Positions 1 through 11,265 are shown, counted from the stretch's first letter. The stretch is DNA of 56,909 bases from Myxococcales bacterium (GCA_016720545.1 JADKKK010000025.1:1-56909); one strand, 5' to 3'. The notes: generated by a model not told the origin, from the letters alone. Program-made: numbers and translations.

Positions 1-2797
1 CCCGATGACCATCAGCACCCCCATCAGCGCGACGATGGAGAACCCTTGGCCCGCGGCGAGCAGCGCGAGCACGATCCCGACGAGCGACACTGGGATCGCG
101 AACAACATCACGAGCGGGAGGCGCAGGGACTTGAACTGCGTCGCCATGATCATGAACACGACCATGATGGCGAGGCCGACGGCGACCCCGAGCCCGGAGA
201 AGGTCGTTCGCATCAGCTCGATCTGCCCGACGAACGACATCGTGACGCCTTTGGTTCGCGGGTCCTTCCCGAGTCTCCGCTCGAGCTCGTCAGCCGCCGA
301 TCCGATGTCGCGGTGCTCGGTCTGGAAGAGGATCGTCGCCGCGCGCGTGAGCTGATTTCGCTCGATCGCGATCGGCCCGGTGCCTCGCTCGAGCTTTCCG
401 TACGAAGCGAGCGTCACCGAGCCTGAGCCGACGGTCGCTCGCACGGGGAGCGCGCCGAGAGCGTTCTTGTCCTCGACCGCGAGGGCGTCGTACGAGGTGA
501 CCACGTAGTACGACTGTCCGTTGTCCGGGTCGACCCACACACCCGGCGTGTTGATGTTCCCGAGCGTGCCCTCGAGCGTGGCCTGGGCGGCGTCGCGGAG
601 CGTCACCCCGACGAGCCCGGCCTGCTCGCGGATCGGTCTCGACGCGAATCTCGGGGAAGTCGGTGTCCAGGGTGACGTACACGTCGCGCAGCCCAGGGAC
701 GTCGCGCGCGACGTCTGCGACCGCCCGCGAGTCAGCCATCAGCTTTTCCAGGTTCTCGCCGCGGACCTCCACGACGATGGGCGCGAGATAGCCGTTCGCG
801 AACACGCTGGCCACGAGCCCGCCGGGCGCTTCGAGGAAATCGACCCCGGGGTAGCTCGACGTGAGGATGTGGCGCATCTGGTCGGCGATCTCGCGCTGCG
901 TCTCCGTGCGATGCTCAGCGTCGGAGAGGGCGAGGCGGATGAAGCCCATGTGCGGCCCCGAGTTCGGGCTGTTCATGGCGCTCCGCGCCTTGCCAGGCGA
1001 GCCGACGTTGGTCAGCACGAGCTCGACCGTGTCCTTGGGGAGCTTCTCGTGGAGGAGCTTCCCCATCGCGTTCATCTTGCGGGTCGCCTCCTTCAGCGAG
1101 GTGCCCGGCGCGAAGCGGACGTAGACCCGCTCCATGCTCTCGTCGACTTCGGGGAAGAACGTGAGGGGGAGCCTCGAGGCCGCGTACCCGCTCGCGCCGA
1201 TGAGCACGACGGCCGCGGTGATGACCACCTTCCGGAACGGGAGCACGTGCTCGAGAGCGCGCGCGTAGCCGCCCGACACCTTGGCGATCGCGGCGGCCAC
1301 CCCCTTCGCGATCCTCCCGGGCTCCGAGTGGCCGAGGAAGTACCTGCACGCCACCGGCGTGACCGTCATGCTGACGAAGTATCCGGCGATCATGCCGGTC
1401 GCGACCGTGAGGGCGAGGGGCACGAAGAGCTTCTTCGCCAGCCCTGCGAGGAGCGCCACGGGCAGCAGCACGGCGATGGTCGCGAGGGTGGCCGCGAGCG
1501 CGGGCCCTGCCACGACCCGCGCGCCCTCGAGCGCCGAGCGGTACGCGCTCAGGCCGAGCTTCTGCTGTCGGTGGACCGACTCGAGCACCACGACCGAGAT
1601 GTCCACGAGCGGCCCCATGGCGAGCGTCAGGCCGCCGAGGGTGAACGCGTTCAACGTCTGTCCCGTCCCGTAGAGCACGATCAAGATCATCGCGAACGAG
1701 ATCGGGACCGCGATGCCGGCGACGACCACGGAGCGCGGGCTCTGGAGGAAGAGGAGGATCACGAGGGCCACCAGCACGAAGGCTTGGAAGATCTCCTTGC
1801 GGAGGCCCTTGTAGGTCGCGCGCACGAACGTCGACTGGTCGAACACCGGGACGACCTTCATGCCGGGCGGGAGGTCTTTGAGCGTGGCGAGGGTCTTGGT
1901 GATTTGGTCGACGATCTCGATGACGTTCCCGCCCGGGACGCGGAGCACGTTCAGGTAGACGGCCTCCTCGCCGTCGATGCTGACCGACTGCGTGTCCGGC
2001 GACCCTCCGTCTTCCACGCGCGCGACGTCCTTCACGTGCACCGGCCTGCCGTCGACCAGCTTCACGACGGCGTCGCCGATCTCCCGGACGGCCCGCGGGA
2101 CGGCGTTGGTGTACACGTTCGCGTCGAACGTCGGCGCGATGAGCTTCCCCGAAGGAAGGAGCGCGTTGGTGCGCGCGACCGCCGCGCTCACGTCCGTAGA
2201 GGTGACGCCGCGGGCCGCGGCCCGGATCGGGTCGACCACGACGTTGATCTGTCGCTCGCGCCCGCCGTTGGGAGACGCGCTCGCGACACCGGGGATGCCT
2301 TCGATCCGAGGCGCGATCGCGTTGGCCGCGTAGTCGTAGATCTGGGGGCCGGTGAGCCCACCGCCATAGACGGCGATCTGGACCACTGGCGCGTTCGTCG
2401 GATCGTACTGGAGCACGAAGGGCGGCACGACGCCGAGGCTCTTCGGGATTGAGGACATCGCGAAGGCGACCTGCTGCTGCACGAGCGTCTGCGCGGAGTT
2501 GAGGTCCGTCCCCCACTTCAGCCACACGTAGATGACGCTGAGGCCGGACCGGGACACGCTCTGCACGTGGTCTACGCCCGGGGTCGCGCTCACGAACTTC
2601 TCGAGGCGCCAGGTGATGGTCTTTTCGACGTCCTTCGGGCCCATGCCCGGCACCTGCGTGCCGATGACGAGGACGGGTGGCGTCAGCTCCGGGAACGTGT
2701 CGACCGAGAGGCGAGGCGTGACGACAGCCGAGAACACCAGAATCGCGAGGCTCATCATGAGCACCGCGATGGGGTTCCTTAGCGACACGGAGATCAT
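1..2797 (-). CDS. RND efflux permease (AcrB/HAE-like), 3' end outside window, one frameshift
   Basis: Inner-membrane proton-driven pump of a tripartite efflux system. The N-terminus (MISVSLRNPIAVLMM) has the usual first membrane helix at residues 9-28, then the porter domain with VDTFPELTPP and TPGVDHVQS motifs. A second membrane block lies at about residues 335-470 and includes LVDISVVVLESV, the helix carrying the proton-relay Asp. At about base 634 (residue 721) the frame slips by one base. Past that point the other frame resumes normal RND sequence (GNINTPGV, then IELMRT, then the FMIMATQFKSLRLP helix) to the window edge. The start ATG overlaps the stop of the adaptor gene upstream (ATGA), so it is the last gene of a tolC-MFP-RND operon. 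Family certain; substrate unknown; pseudogene versus sequencing error undecided. Confidence 0.9.
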
Positions 2798-4023
2798 CGT
2801 TTGCCCCCGTCGGGCGCGCCGGACGAGCCCGGCGTGACGCCCGGGTTCATCGCCGCGGGAGCTGTCGGTGTGGGCGCGGGCGTTGACGGCGGCGCCTCGG
2901 TCTTCGCCGCGACCTTGTCACCGTTCGAGAGCCCCGCGCGCCCTTGAGTGACCACCAGCGCTCCCGGGGGAAGGTCGCGCGTCACGAACAGCGAACCCTC
3001 ACGCTCCCCTACGACGGGCACCGACATCGCGCGCGCGGCGTCCCCCTCGACGACGAAGACGTTGGCCTTGCCGTTGCGCACCTTCGCGGAGGAGAGCGAG
3101 ATCTCGCTCACGTCGGTCGTCGCGCCGATCTCCAGAGAAATCTCCGCGGTCGTGCCGACGGGGATGGCGCGCTCGAGCTCGGCGAAGTCGACCTCGAACC
3201 GCACCGTGCGCGTGGACGGATCGGCGGCCGGGCTCCTCCGCGCGATGAAACCAGCGCGGGTCGTCCCGTTGGAGAGGAAGCGCACCTGCACGGGGGTCCC
3301 GGGTTCCACCCCTTCGCTGTCGGTCTCGGGCACGTCGCCGACGAGGCGAACGAGATGCCGATCGACGATGGTCACCAGGCTCGCGCCAGGGCGCGCGAAC
3401 GTCCCTGGATCGGCGGAGCGGACCGCGACCTCGCCATCGAACGGCGCCCGCAACACACAGTCGTTCACCTCGAGCGAGCGGCCCGCCACCTGCGCGTTGA
3501 TCGCCGCGATCTGGGATGACTCTGCCGCGGCTTGCGCCTGCTTCTGTTCGAGCTCGTTCTGCGAGACGAAGCCCCCGGCGAGGAGGCCCTGCAGACGCGC
3601 CGTCTCGCCGGCCGTCGCCCGCTGCCGCGCCTCGAGCGCGCGGGCCTGCGACGCGACCACTTGGGTGGCCACCGACGCGTTGCGGCAGTCGAGCGTAGCG
3701 AGGATCTCGCCGCGCTTGACCTTCACGCCAGGCCGCACCAGCACGGTGTCGACATACGCGGAGACGAGCTGGGGCCCCACCTTCGCGACGAGCCACGGTT
3801 CGAGGGTAGCCACGTATTTCCGTGACGCCCGGTACGTCGTGGCTCTCGCGGGCACCGCCGTGACGCCCTTCGGGTCGGCGGACAGCGCGACCTTGTTCGT
3901 GGCCGCGAGTGACCGCGCGAGGAGGAGGCCACCGAGCGCGAGCACCGCCGCGACCGCGCCGCCGATCACCAGGGGCACCATGGGGTTGGGGGCCGACTGA
4001 AGCTGCTCGGGCGAGGTGCCCAT
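2794..4023 (-). CDS. RND periplasmic adaptor (HlyD/MFP family)
   Basis: Membrane-fusion protein that bridges the RND pump and the TolC-like channel. It has 409 residues. An N-terminal membrane anchor (about 17-36) is followed by the lipoyl-like half (VRPGVKVKRGEILATLDC), an Ala/Gln-rich coiled-coil hairpin at about 105-160, and the second lipoyl half (LRAPFDGEVAVRSADPG). A beta-barrel domain and a Pro/Ala/Thr-rich C-terminal tail complete it. The start lies 12 bases after the stop of the TolC gene and the stop overlaps the RND start, so all three should be co-transcribed. No lipobox is visible, so anchoring by the helix is likely. Confidence 0.92.
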   Translation of the reverse strand: MGTSPEQLQSAPNPMVPLVIGGAVAAVLALGGLLLARSLAATNKVALSADPKGVTAVPARATTYRASRKYVATLEPWLVAKVGPQLVSAYVDTVLVRPGVKVKRGEILATLDCRNASVATQVVASQARALEARQRATAGETARLQGLLAGGFVSQNELEQKQAQAAAESSQIAAINAQVAGRSLEVNDCVLRAPFDGEVAVRSADPGTFARPGASLVTIVDRHLVRLVGDVPETDSEGVEPGTPVQVRFLSNGTTRAGFIARRSPAADPSTRTVRFEVDFAELERAIPVGTTAEISLEIGATTDVSEISLSSAKVRNGKANVFVVEGDAARAMSVPVVGEREGSLFVTRDLPPGALVVTQGRAGLSNGDKVAAKTEAPPSTPAPTPTAPAAMNPGVTPGSSGAPDGGKR

Positions 4024-4035
4024 GGGGATCGTTGT

Positions 4036-5475
4036 TCACTTCTTGGGTTCCTCGGCGAGCAGGCGCCCGAGCTGGGCGCGGGCCCGGGCGAGCTGAAAGG
4101 CGGCGACGGCCTGGTTCGACTCGGCGTCGATGACGAGCAGCGAGGCGCTCGCGACGTCCACGTTGCTGGTCATCCCGGCCGCGAAGCCGGCCTCGGCCTG
4201 CGCGTAGCTCTCGCGGGCGGAGGTGATGGCGCGGTCGAGCGAGGCGAGGGCGCCGCGGGCCGTCTCGACCTCGAGGTAGGCGCGGCGCAGGGCGGCCATC
4301 TCGAGGCGCTCGGTCACGACGAGCTCGGTGCGCTTCAGGTCTTCGCGGGCGCGCTGCGCCTCCTCGCGGCCGGAGGTCACGCCGTCGAAGATGGGCCACG
4401 AGAGCACGAGGCCCACGTCGTAGTTGGGCACGTACGGGAGGATGCCGCGCCCCGTGAGCTCGGTGTTGGCCGAGTTGGGGGCGCCGCCGCCGCGCACCGA
4501 GATGGACGCCGTGGCGTACACTGTGGGGCGACTCTCCGCCGCGATCGCCTTCGTGCGGCGCTCCTCGGCCTCGAGCTCGGCGAGCACCCGCAGGACCCGC
4601 GGCGAGCGCGCCTTCGCGCGCTCCACGGCCAGGCCGAGGGCGGGGAGCTCCGCGCGTGTCGCCGGGGCCTCGCGCGCGTCGACCGCGACGCGGTCGGAGC
4701 CGATCGCGGCCGCGAGCGTGCTCTGCGCCACGCGGACGCCCCCCTCGGCGCGGACGGCCTGCGCCTCCGCGCGCGCGAGATCGGCCTCGGTGCGCGCGAC
4801 GGCGCCGTGCGCGACGAGCCCCGCCTTCACCTTGGCGGCGGCCTGGTCACGGATGGCCCGGGCCCGCGTCACCGCCCCGTCGGCGGAGCGCGCGAGGGCC
4901 TTCGCGGTGAGGACGGCGACGAAGGCCTCCTCCACGTTGAAGAGGAGGTCGAGGGTGTCCTGGCGCCCCCGGTGCTGCTCGGCCTGGACGAGCGAGTCCA
5001 TCGCGGCTCGCTTGGCCGCGATGCGCCCGAACTCGTACACCGGCTGGTTCAGGCCCGCCGCGACGATCGTGGACGCGTAGGGCGCCATGTCGAGCGTGTT
5101 GGAGCGAGTGGCGCCCACGCGGGGCAGGTCGAAGCTGCGCTGACCCACGAACGTGCCGGTCCAGTTGTTCCCCGTGGCGCCGAAGACCTGCGCCGTGGCG
5201 CCCACGCTGGGGTACCACTCGGCGCCCACGCTCTCGGACTGCGCGACCTGGGCCTTGAGCCGCGCCTCCGCCGCGCGCACCTCGGGGGCGTGCGCCTTCG
5301 CGTACGCGATCGCCTCGGCGAGGGTCATCGCGGGCACGCCGGCGTCCTGCGCGGCGGCCGCCGAGGGCGTCGCGCGCGCGGCCTCCACGGGCGGGGCCTG
5401 GGGTACGTCCGCGCGCGCTACGCCCGCGCCCAGGAGCAGGGCGAGCGCGACGGTGGATCCGAGGAGCGGTCTCAT
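4036..5475 (-). CDS. TolC-family outer membrane efflux protein
   Basis: Outer-membrane channel of the efflux system encoded downstream. I chose the internal ATG at 5475 because it gives a clean signal peptide (MRPLLGSTVALALLLGAG, cleavage near ARA-DV); the longer open frame upstream has no signal. The 479 residues contain the duplicated OEP domain: long Ala/Glu/Arg helices, the AGLNQPVYEFGR region in the first repeat, and VGLVLSWPIFDG then FAAGMTSNVDVASA in the second. First gene of the operon. The 347 bases upstream hold several GGTCA half-sites (see separate entry), plausible operator DNA. Confidence 0.9.
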   Translation of the reverse strand: MRPLLGSTVALALLLGAGVARADVPQAPPVEAARATPSAAAAQDAGVPAMTLAEAIAYAKAHAPEVRAAEARLKAQVAQSESVGAEWYPSVGATAQVFGATGNNWTGTFVGQRSFDLPRVGATRSNTLDMAPYASTIVAAGLNQPVYEFGRIAAKRAAMDSLVQAEQHRGRQDTLDLLFNVEEAFVAVLTAKALARSADGAVTRARAIRDQAAAKVKAGLVAHGAVARTEADLARAEAQAVRAEGGVRVAQSTLAAAIGSDRVAVDAREAPATRAELPALGLAVERAKARSPRVLRVLAELEAEERRTKAIAAESRPTVYATASISVRGGGAPNSANTELTGRGILPYVPNYDVGLVLSWPIFDGVTSGREEAQRAREDLKRTELVVTERLEMAALRRAYLEVETARGALASLDRAITSARESYAQAEAGFAAGMTSNVDVASASLLVIDAESNQAVAAFQLARARAQLGRLLAEEPKK

Positions 5476-5822
5476 GCTCTCCGGGTGTACCCCACGCGCA
5501 TTCGCGTGAGAAAATCGGTCACCCGTCGCGCGCGTCCGCTTGAGGTCACGGCGCGTCCGGGCGGAGGCAGGGCGCTGCGCGGCCACGCTCGCCGCGGCTC
5601 CGAGCAGACCTCGCGCGTGGACCTTCACGCCCCCCGGAGGCGCCCGCGAAGCCGCGCGACCCGTCCGGTCAACGTCAGGCCTCGTCCGGTCACGCGCGAT
5701 GTCGCACGCAGCGTGACCGGGCAGTGTCCAGGCCGCATTTTATCCGGAATTCTGCGTGCGCGAACGACGCGAGAGGTTGACCGAACGCGCTCTCGAAATG
5801 ACCGGAGCCGAGGCGCGGGCTG
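5476..5822. promoter_or_regulatory. Intergenic control region of the tolC operon with GGTCA half-sites
   Basis: No gene is visible here. There is a perfect 10-base inverted repeat, CCGGTCACGC at 5686-5695 and GCGTGACCGG at 5711-5720. The 10-mer CGTCCGGTCA occurs at 5662-5671 and again at 5683-5692, exactly 21 bases (two helical turns) apart. Further GGTCA or TGACC cores lie at 5517, 5544, 5778 and 5799. The arrangement resembles a multi-site operator for a dimeric regulator of the efflux operon, but which regulator is unknown. Confidence 0.4.
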
Positions 5823-6680
<858 letters not shown>

Positions 6681-6687
6681 GGTCGCG

Positions 6688-6693
6688 AGAATA
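6688..6693 (-). promoter_or_regulatory. -10 box TATTCT, start codon 7 bases on
   Basis: TATTCT on the minus strand ends seven bases before the ATG at 6680. No Shine-Dalgarno sequence fits in that gap, so the transcript for the Lys/Ala-rich protein would be leaderless. Confidence 0.5.
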
Positions 6694-6914
6694 CGAGGCG
6701 GAACGCCAGGCCGTCCATGCGGGAGAGCCGAGCCGTGTGGACCGATGGCAAGGTGAGCGCGCGCCGCCGGACCGCGATCAGGGCGGTTGGGATGCGGACG
6801 GGCCGGGGGGAGTCGTCGACAGGCCGTCGAGGTGGGGGACGGGAGGGCCGTCGGCCGGGGAGGGCATCCCCGTTTTTGGGCGTTGGTGAGGAGATCTGTC
6901 ACTCTGCCGGCGTC

Positions 6915-8132
6915 ATGTCTGGCCCGCTCCAGAGTCTCGTCGACGCGCTCCGCCGTCCGACCGGTCGAGCGACCGCGCGCGCGACCTGCGCCGCCGTCGC
7001 GATCGTGGCGCTCGGAGCGGCGTGCAAGGGCAGGGACCCCCCCGCGGCCCCGGCCAAGGCCGCGGCGAAGGAGCCCGGGGTGGACGTCTCCCTCTCGCCG
7101 GTCGCGCTCGAAGCCGCGGGCATCGTCGTGGCCCCCGTGGTGACGCAGCCGCGTCGCTCGAGCGTCACCCTGGTGGGAGTGGTCGACTTCAGCCCGAGCC
7201 GCGTCGCGCGGGTGGGGCCGAACATCTCGGGTCGCGTGGGGAGCGTCAACGTCGCGCCGGGGCAGGTCGTCGCGCGGGGCGCGGTCGTCGCCACGCTGGT
7301 GGGCGTGGAGGTCGGGCGCGCCCGGGCCGACTGGGCCTCCGCCAAGGCGCGGCTCGACCTCGCGTCGCTCGAGGTCGAGCGAGAACAGAAGATGAACGAC
7401 GCGGGCGCGTCGTCCGACAGAAGCCTGCAGACCGCACGCAACGAGAAGCGCCAGGCGGAGGCAGAGCTCCGCGCGGCGGAGGGCCGGCTGTCCACCCTCG
7501 GAGTGCGGGGGGCCGAGGGGCCGGTGTCGTCCACGGTGCCGCTCGTGACGCCTCTCGCCGGGACGGTGCTGGAGGTGCACGCGCGCGTCGGGCAGCCGGT
7601 CGGCGCGACCGACACGCTCGTGGTCGTCGGCGAGACCACCGAGGTGTGGCTCTCGGTCGACGTGTACGAACGGGACCTCGCGAAGGTGCACGAGCGCGAC
7701 GAGGCGCGGGTCTCCGCGATCGCGTACCCAGACGCGACGTTCGCGGGCAAGGTGGACCACGTCGACACGACGGTCGATCCCGAGCGCCGCGTCCTCCGGG
7801 CGCGCATCGTCCTGCCGAACGCCGACGGTCGCCTCAAGCCTGGCATGTCGGCCGTGGCGCGGGTGCTCGGCGCTCCGGAGACCACCGACGGTGGCGCCCT
7901 CGCGGTCGTCACGGTGCCTCGCGGCGCGGTGCAGACCATCGACGGCGCGCCCTTCGTGTTCGTGGAGAAGGCAAAGGGCAAGTTCGAGCTGCGCGCCATC
8001 GAGCGGGGTCAAGACCTGGAGGGCGCGGTCGAGGTGTTGCGTGGGCTCGTGGCCGGCGAGCCCGTGGTCTCGTCGGGCTCGTTCATCCTGAAGAGCGAGG
8101 TCCTCCGCGAGCAGATGGGATCGAACGATTGA
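6915..8132 (+). CDS. czcB: Heavy-metal RND efflux adaptor (CzcB/CusB-like)
   Basis: Periplasmic adaptor of a metal-exporting RND pump. The 405 residues start with a signal-like segment ending ALGAAC, a possible weak lipobox at about Cys36. Then come the first barrel strand block, the lipoyl segment NVAPGQVVARGAVVATL, a helical hairpin with EREQKMNDAGASSDRSLQTAR, and the second lipoyl segment (TPLAGTVLEVHARVGQPV). The last region has the family's LKPGMSAVARV and VPRGAVQ strands. It is fused by overlap to czcA (TTGA), so the two are translationally coupled. No metal-binding His cluster is visible at the N-terminus. Start chosen at the ATG that gives the export signal. Confidence 0.9.
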   Translation: MSGPLQSLVDALRRPTGRATARATCAAVAIVALGAACKGRDPPAAPAKAAAKEPGVDVSLSPVALEAAGIVVAPVVTQPRRSSVTLVGVVDFSPSRVARVGPNISGRVGSVNVAPGQVVARGAVVATLVGVEVGRARADWASAKARLDLASLEVEREQKMNDAGASSDRSLQTARNEKRQAEAELRAAEGRLSTLGVRGAEGPVSSTVPLVTPLAGTVLEVHARVGQPVGATDTLVVVGETTEVWLSVDVYERDLAKVHERDEARVSAIAYPDATFAGKVDHVDTTVDPERRVLRARIVLPNADGRLKPGMSAVARVLGAPETTDGGALAVVTVPRGAVQTIDGAPFVFVEKAKGKFELRAIERGQDLEGAVEVLRGLVAGEPVVSSGSFILKSEVLREQMGSND

Positions 8133-11100
8133 TCGACCGCCTCATCGCGCTCTCCGTTCGCTCGCGAGGCCTCGTCGTCGTCCTCGCGCTCGTCTTCCTG
8201 GTCATCGGCCTCTTCGCCAGCACCAAGGTGGCGATCGACGCCGTGCCCGACGTCACCAACGTGCAGGTGCAGGTCATCACCGCCGCGCCCACGCTCGGCC
8301 CGGTGGACGTGGAGACGAGCGTCACCTTCCCGGTCGAGCGCAGCATGGCCGGCCTCCCGAAGCTCGCGGAGGTGCGCAGCGTCTCGCGCGCGGGCATCTC
8401 GGTCGTCACGCTCGTCTTCAGCGACGAGATGCCGATTTTCCTCGCGCGTCAGCTCGTCGGTGAGCGCCTCGCGCAGGCCGCGCGAGACATCCCCGCCGGC
8501 TACGGCACGCCCGAGCTCGGCCCGGTGTCGAGCGGGCTCGGCGAGGTGTACCACTTCGAGGTGAGGGGCCCGCAGTCGCTCATGGAGCGGCACCGCATCC
8601 TCGAGTGGCTCATCGCCCCGCGGCTCCGCCTCGTGCCTGGCGTGGTCGAGGTGAACACCTTCGGTGGCGAGGCCAAGACCCTCGAGCTCACGCTCGAGCC
8701 CGAGCGCATGGCCGCGGCGCGCGTCGGGGTCGCCGAGGTCGTGCGCGCGCTCGAGCAGAACCACCTGGCCGCCGGCGGCGCCTACATCGTGGACGGCCGC
8801 GAGAACGTCACCGTCCGCGGCGAGGGGCGCATCGTCACTCCCGAGGATCTGGGGAGCGTCGTCGTGAGCACCGAGCCCGGCCGCGCGCCGCTCACCCTGC
8901 GCGACGTGGGCACGCCGCGGTACGCCCCCATGGTGCGGTATGGCGCCGTCACGCGCGACGGCCGCGCCGAGGAGGCCGTGGTCGGCGTCGTGATGATGCT
9001 CCGGGACGCGAACAGCGGGCGCGTCGTAGGCGACACGAAGGCCGCGATCGCCGAGATCCAGAAGACCCTCCCCGAGGGCTGCGTCATCGACGCCTACTAC
9101 GACCGCACCGAGCTCGTGCGGCGCACGGTCCGCACGGTCTCGAAGAACCTCGTCGAGGCGTGCGTGCTCGTGCTCGTCGTGCTCTTCGTGATGCTCGCCA
9201 ACGTGCGCGCTGGGCTCGTGGTCGCGGTCACGATCCCGCTCGCGCTCCTCGGCGTGTTCGTCGGGATGTGGGGGTTCGGCATCTCCGGCAACCTCATCAG
9301 CCTCGGCGCCATCGATTTCGGCCTCGTCGTCGACGGCGCGATCATCCTGGTCGAGAACGCGATCCGTCGCATGGGCGAGCGCCGCGCGCAGCTCGGGCGC
9401 ACGCTCACCGACGAGGAGCGCCAGGAGGTGGTCATCGCGTCGAGCATCGAGGTGCGCTCCGCCACCACCTTCGGCGAGGCGATCATCGCGCTCGTGTACG
9501 TGCCCATCATCGCCCTCGGGGGCACCGAAGGGCGCATGTTCCGGCCGATGGCGCTCACCGTGCTCTTCGCGCTCGGCTCGGCGTTCGTGCTGTCGCTCAC
9601 CGTGGTGCCCGCGCTCGCGTCGTGGGCGCTCTCGCGCGACACGGTGGACACGCACAGCCCCGTGCTGCGCCTGGCCGACCGGCTCTACGTGCCCGCGCTC
9701 GCGTGGGCGACGCGCTGGCCGAGGCTGGTGGGCGGAGCCACCGTCGCCATCTTCGCTGTCTCCCTCACCCTCGGCGCGCGCATGGGCAAGGAGTTCCTGC
9801 CCAAGCTCGACGAGGGCACGGCGGTGCTCGCGATGGTGCGCCTGCCGAGCGTCTCGCTCGAGCAGTCGCTCGAGCAGTCGCGCAGGCTCGAGAAGACCCT
9901 GCTCACCTTCCCGGAGGTCACGAGCGTGGTGTGCCGCACGGGGCGCGCCGAGATCGCCGTAGACCCCATGGGCATCAACATGACCGACGTGTACGTCATG
10001 TTGAAGCCTCGCGAGGAGTGGACCACCGCGCGCGACCGCGAAGGGCTCGTGGAGGCCTTCGACAAGAAGATCTCCGTCGAGGTGCCGGGCGCCGGCTTCG
10101 GGTTCACCCAGCCCATCGAGATGAACACGAACGATCTGCTCGCGGGCATCGAGAGCGATCTCGCGATCCACCTCTACGGGCACGACCTCACGCTCCTTCG
10201 GCAGAACGCCGACCGCATGGTGCGCGTGCTGCGGCAGATCCCCGGCGCAAAGGATGTCCGGGCCGAGCAAATCGCGGGCTTCAACGTGCTCACCGTGAGC
10301 GTCGATCGCGTCGCGATCGCGCGCGCCGGCCTCTCGGCGAAGGCCGTGCTCGACACCGTGTCGGCCCTCGGCGGGATGCAGGTCGGCGACGTCGTCGAAC
10401 AGGGCGAGCGCTTCCCGTTGCAGGTGCGCTTCGCGGAGTCGGCCCGCAGAGACCGGGAGTCCATCGCGGCGCTCCCCGTGCGCGCGCCCGACGGTCGCCT
10501 CGTGCCGCTCGGGCAGCTCGCGCGCATCGAGCTTGGCCCAGGGCCGTCTCAAGTGAGTCGTGAGCGCCTGCAGCGCCGCATCACCGTCCAGCTGAACGTG
10601 CGCGGCCGCGACGTCGGCTCGTTCGTCGGGGAGGCCCACGCCCGCCTCGACCGCGACATCAAGCTCCCGCCAGGTTACTTCACCGAGTGGGCCGGCGAAT
10701 ACGAGCGCTTCAAGAACGCCACGGCCCAGCTCGCGGTGGTGGTGCCCATCACGCTCGCGCTCATTCTCGTGTTGCTGGTGGCGACGTTCGGCAAGTTCCG
10801 CCCGGCGCTGGTGATTTTCCTCAACGTGCCCATGAGCATTTCGGGAGGTCTCTTCGCGCTGCTCCTGCGCGGAGAGCCTTTCAGCATCTCGGCGGGCGTG
10901 GGCTTCATCGCCCTGTTCGGCGTCGCCGTGTTGAACGGCCTCGTGCTCGTCTCCAGCGTCGAGCACCTGCGCGGCGAGGGCGTCGCGGCGCTCGAGGCCG
11001 TGCGCCTCGGGGCGACGGGCCGCCTCCGCCCGGTGCTCACCACCGCCCTCGTCGCGTCGCTCGGCTTCTTGCCCATGGCGCTCGCCACCGGGGCGGGGGC

Positions 11101-11254
11101 CGAGGTGCAGCGGCCGCTCGCGACGGTCGTCATCGGCGGCCTGCTCTCTTCGACGCTGCTCACGCTGCTCGTGCTCCCGGCCATCTACGGGACGCTCCTC
11201 GAGCGTGAGGAGCGCGCGGGCGCGGCGCGCAAACTGCCCAGCTTAGCTGAGTGA
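8129..11254 (+). CDS. czcA: Heavy-metal RND efflux permease (CzcA family)
   Basis: Inner-membrane metal/proton antiporter of about 1041 residues, the normal length for CzcA. The HME-RND signature is complete in helix 4: DFGLVVDGAIILVENAIRR, typical of the divalent-cation (Zn/Co/Cd/Ni) branch rather than the monovalent CusA branch. Other family blocks are AVPDVTNVQVQ, FPVERSMAGLP and GKEFLPKLDEGT. I place the start at TTG 8129, whose last bases form the czcB stop (TTGA); it begins LIDRLIALSVRSRG, the normal N-terminus. The longer open frame upstream reads through czcB in the wrong frame and is rejected. No CzcC-type channel gene adjoins it, so the channel may be encoded elsewhere or shared with the TolC at 4036-5475. 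Confidence 0.93.
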   Translation: MIDRLIALSVRSRGLVVVLALVFLVIGLFASTKVAIDAVPDVTNVQVQVITAAPTLGPVDVETSVTFPVERSMAGLPKLAEVRSVSRAGISVVTLVFSDEMPIFLARQLVGERLAQAARDIPAGYGTPELGPVSSGLGEVYHFEVRGPQSLMERHRILEWLIAPRLRLVPGVVEVNTFGGEAKTLELTLEPERMAAARVGVAEVVRALEQNHLAAGGAYIVDGRENVTVRGEGRIVTPEDLGSVVVSTEPGRAPLTLRDVGTPRYAPMVRYGAVTRDGRAEEAVVGVVMMLRDANSGRVVGDTKAAIAEIQKTLPEGCVIDAYYDRTELVRRTVRTVSKNLVEACVLVLVVLFVMLANVRAGLVVAVTIPLALLGVFVGMWGFGISGNLISLGAIDFGLVVDGAIILVENAIRRMGERRAQLGRTLTDEERQEVVIASSIEVRSATTFGEAIIALVYVPIIALGGTEGRMFRPMALTVLFALGSAFVLSLTVVPALASWALSRDTVDTHSPVLRLADRLYVPALAWATRWPRLVGGATVAIFAVSLTLGARMGKEFLPKLDEGTAVLAMVRLPSVSLEQSLEQSRRLEKTLLTFPEVTSVVCRTGRAEIAVDPMGINMTDVYVMLKPREEWTTARDREGLVEAFDKKISVEVPGAGFGFTQPIEMNTNDLLAGIESDLAIHLYGHDLTLLRQNADRMVRVLRQIPGAKDVRAEQIAGFNVLTVSVDRVAIARAGLSAKAVLDTVSALGGMQVGDVVEQGERFPLQVRFAESARRDRESIAALPVRAPDGRLVPLGQLARIELGPGPSQVSRERLQRRITVQLNVRGRDVGSFVGEAHARLDRDIKLPPGYFTEWAGEYERFKNATAQLAVVVPITLALILVLLVATFGKFRPALVIFLNVPMSISGGLFALLLRGEPFSISAGVGFIALFGVAVLNGLVLVSSVEHLRGEGVAALEAVRLGATGRLRPVLTTALVASLGFLPMALATGAGAEVQRPLATVVIGGLLSSTLLTLLVLPAIYGTLLEREERAGAARKLPSLAE

Positions 11255-11265
11255 GCGCACCGACG

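Noticed and set aside
521..2452. Long plus-strand open frames opposite the RND permease gene
   Set aside because: Antisense shadows expected in DNA this GC-rich; Arg/Asp/Glu-rich composition and no family motifs.
7022..8128. Long N-terminal extension of the czcA frame
   Set aside because: Reads through czcB in the wrong frame; normal CzcA begins at TTG 8129.
8009..10966. A 985-codon minus-strand frame opposite czcA
   Set aside because: His/Asp/Arg-rich shadow; the plus-strand CzcA is complete and conserved.
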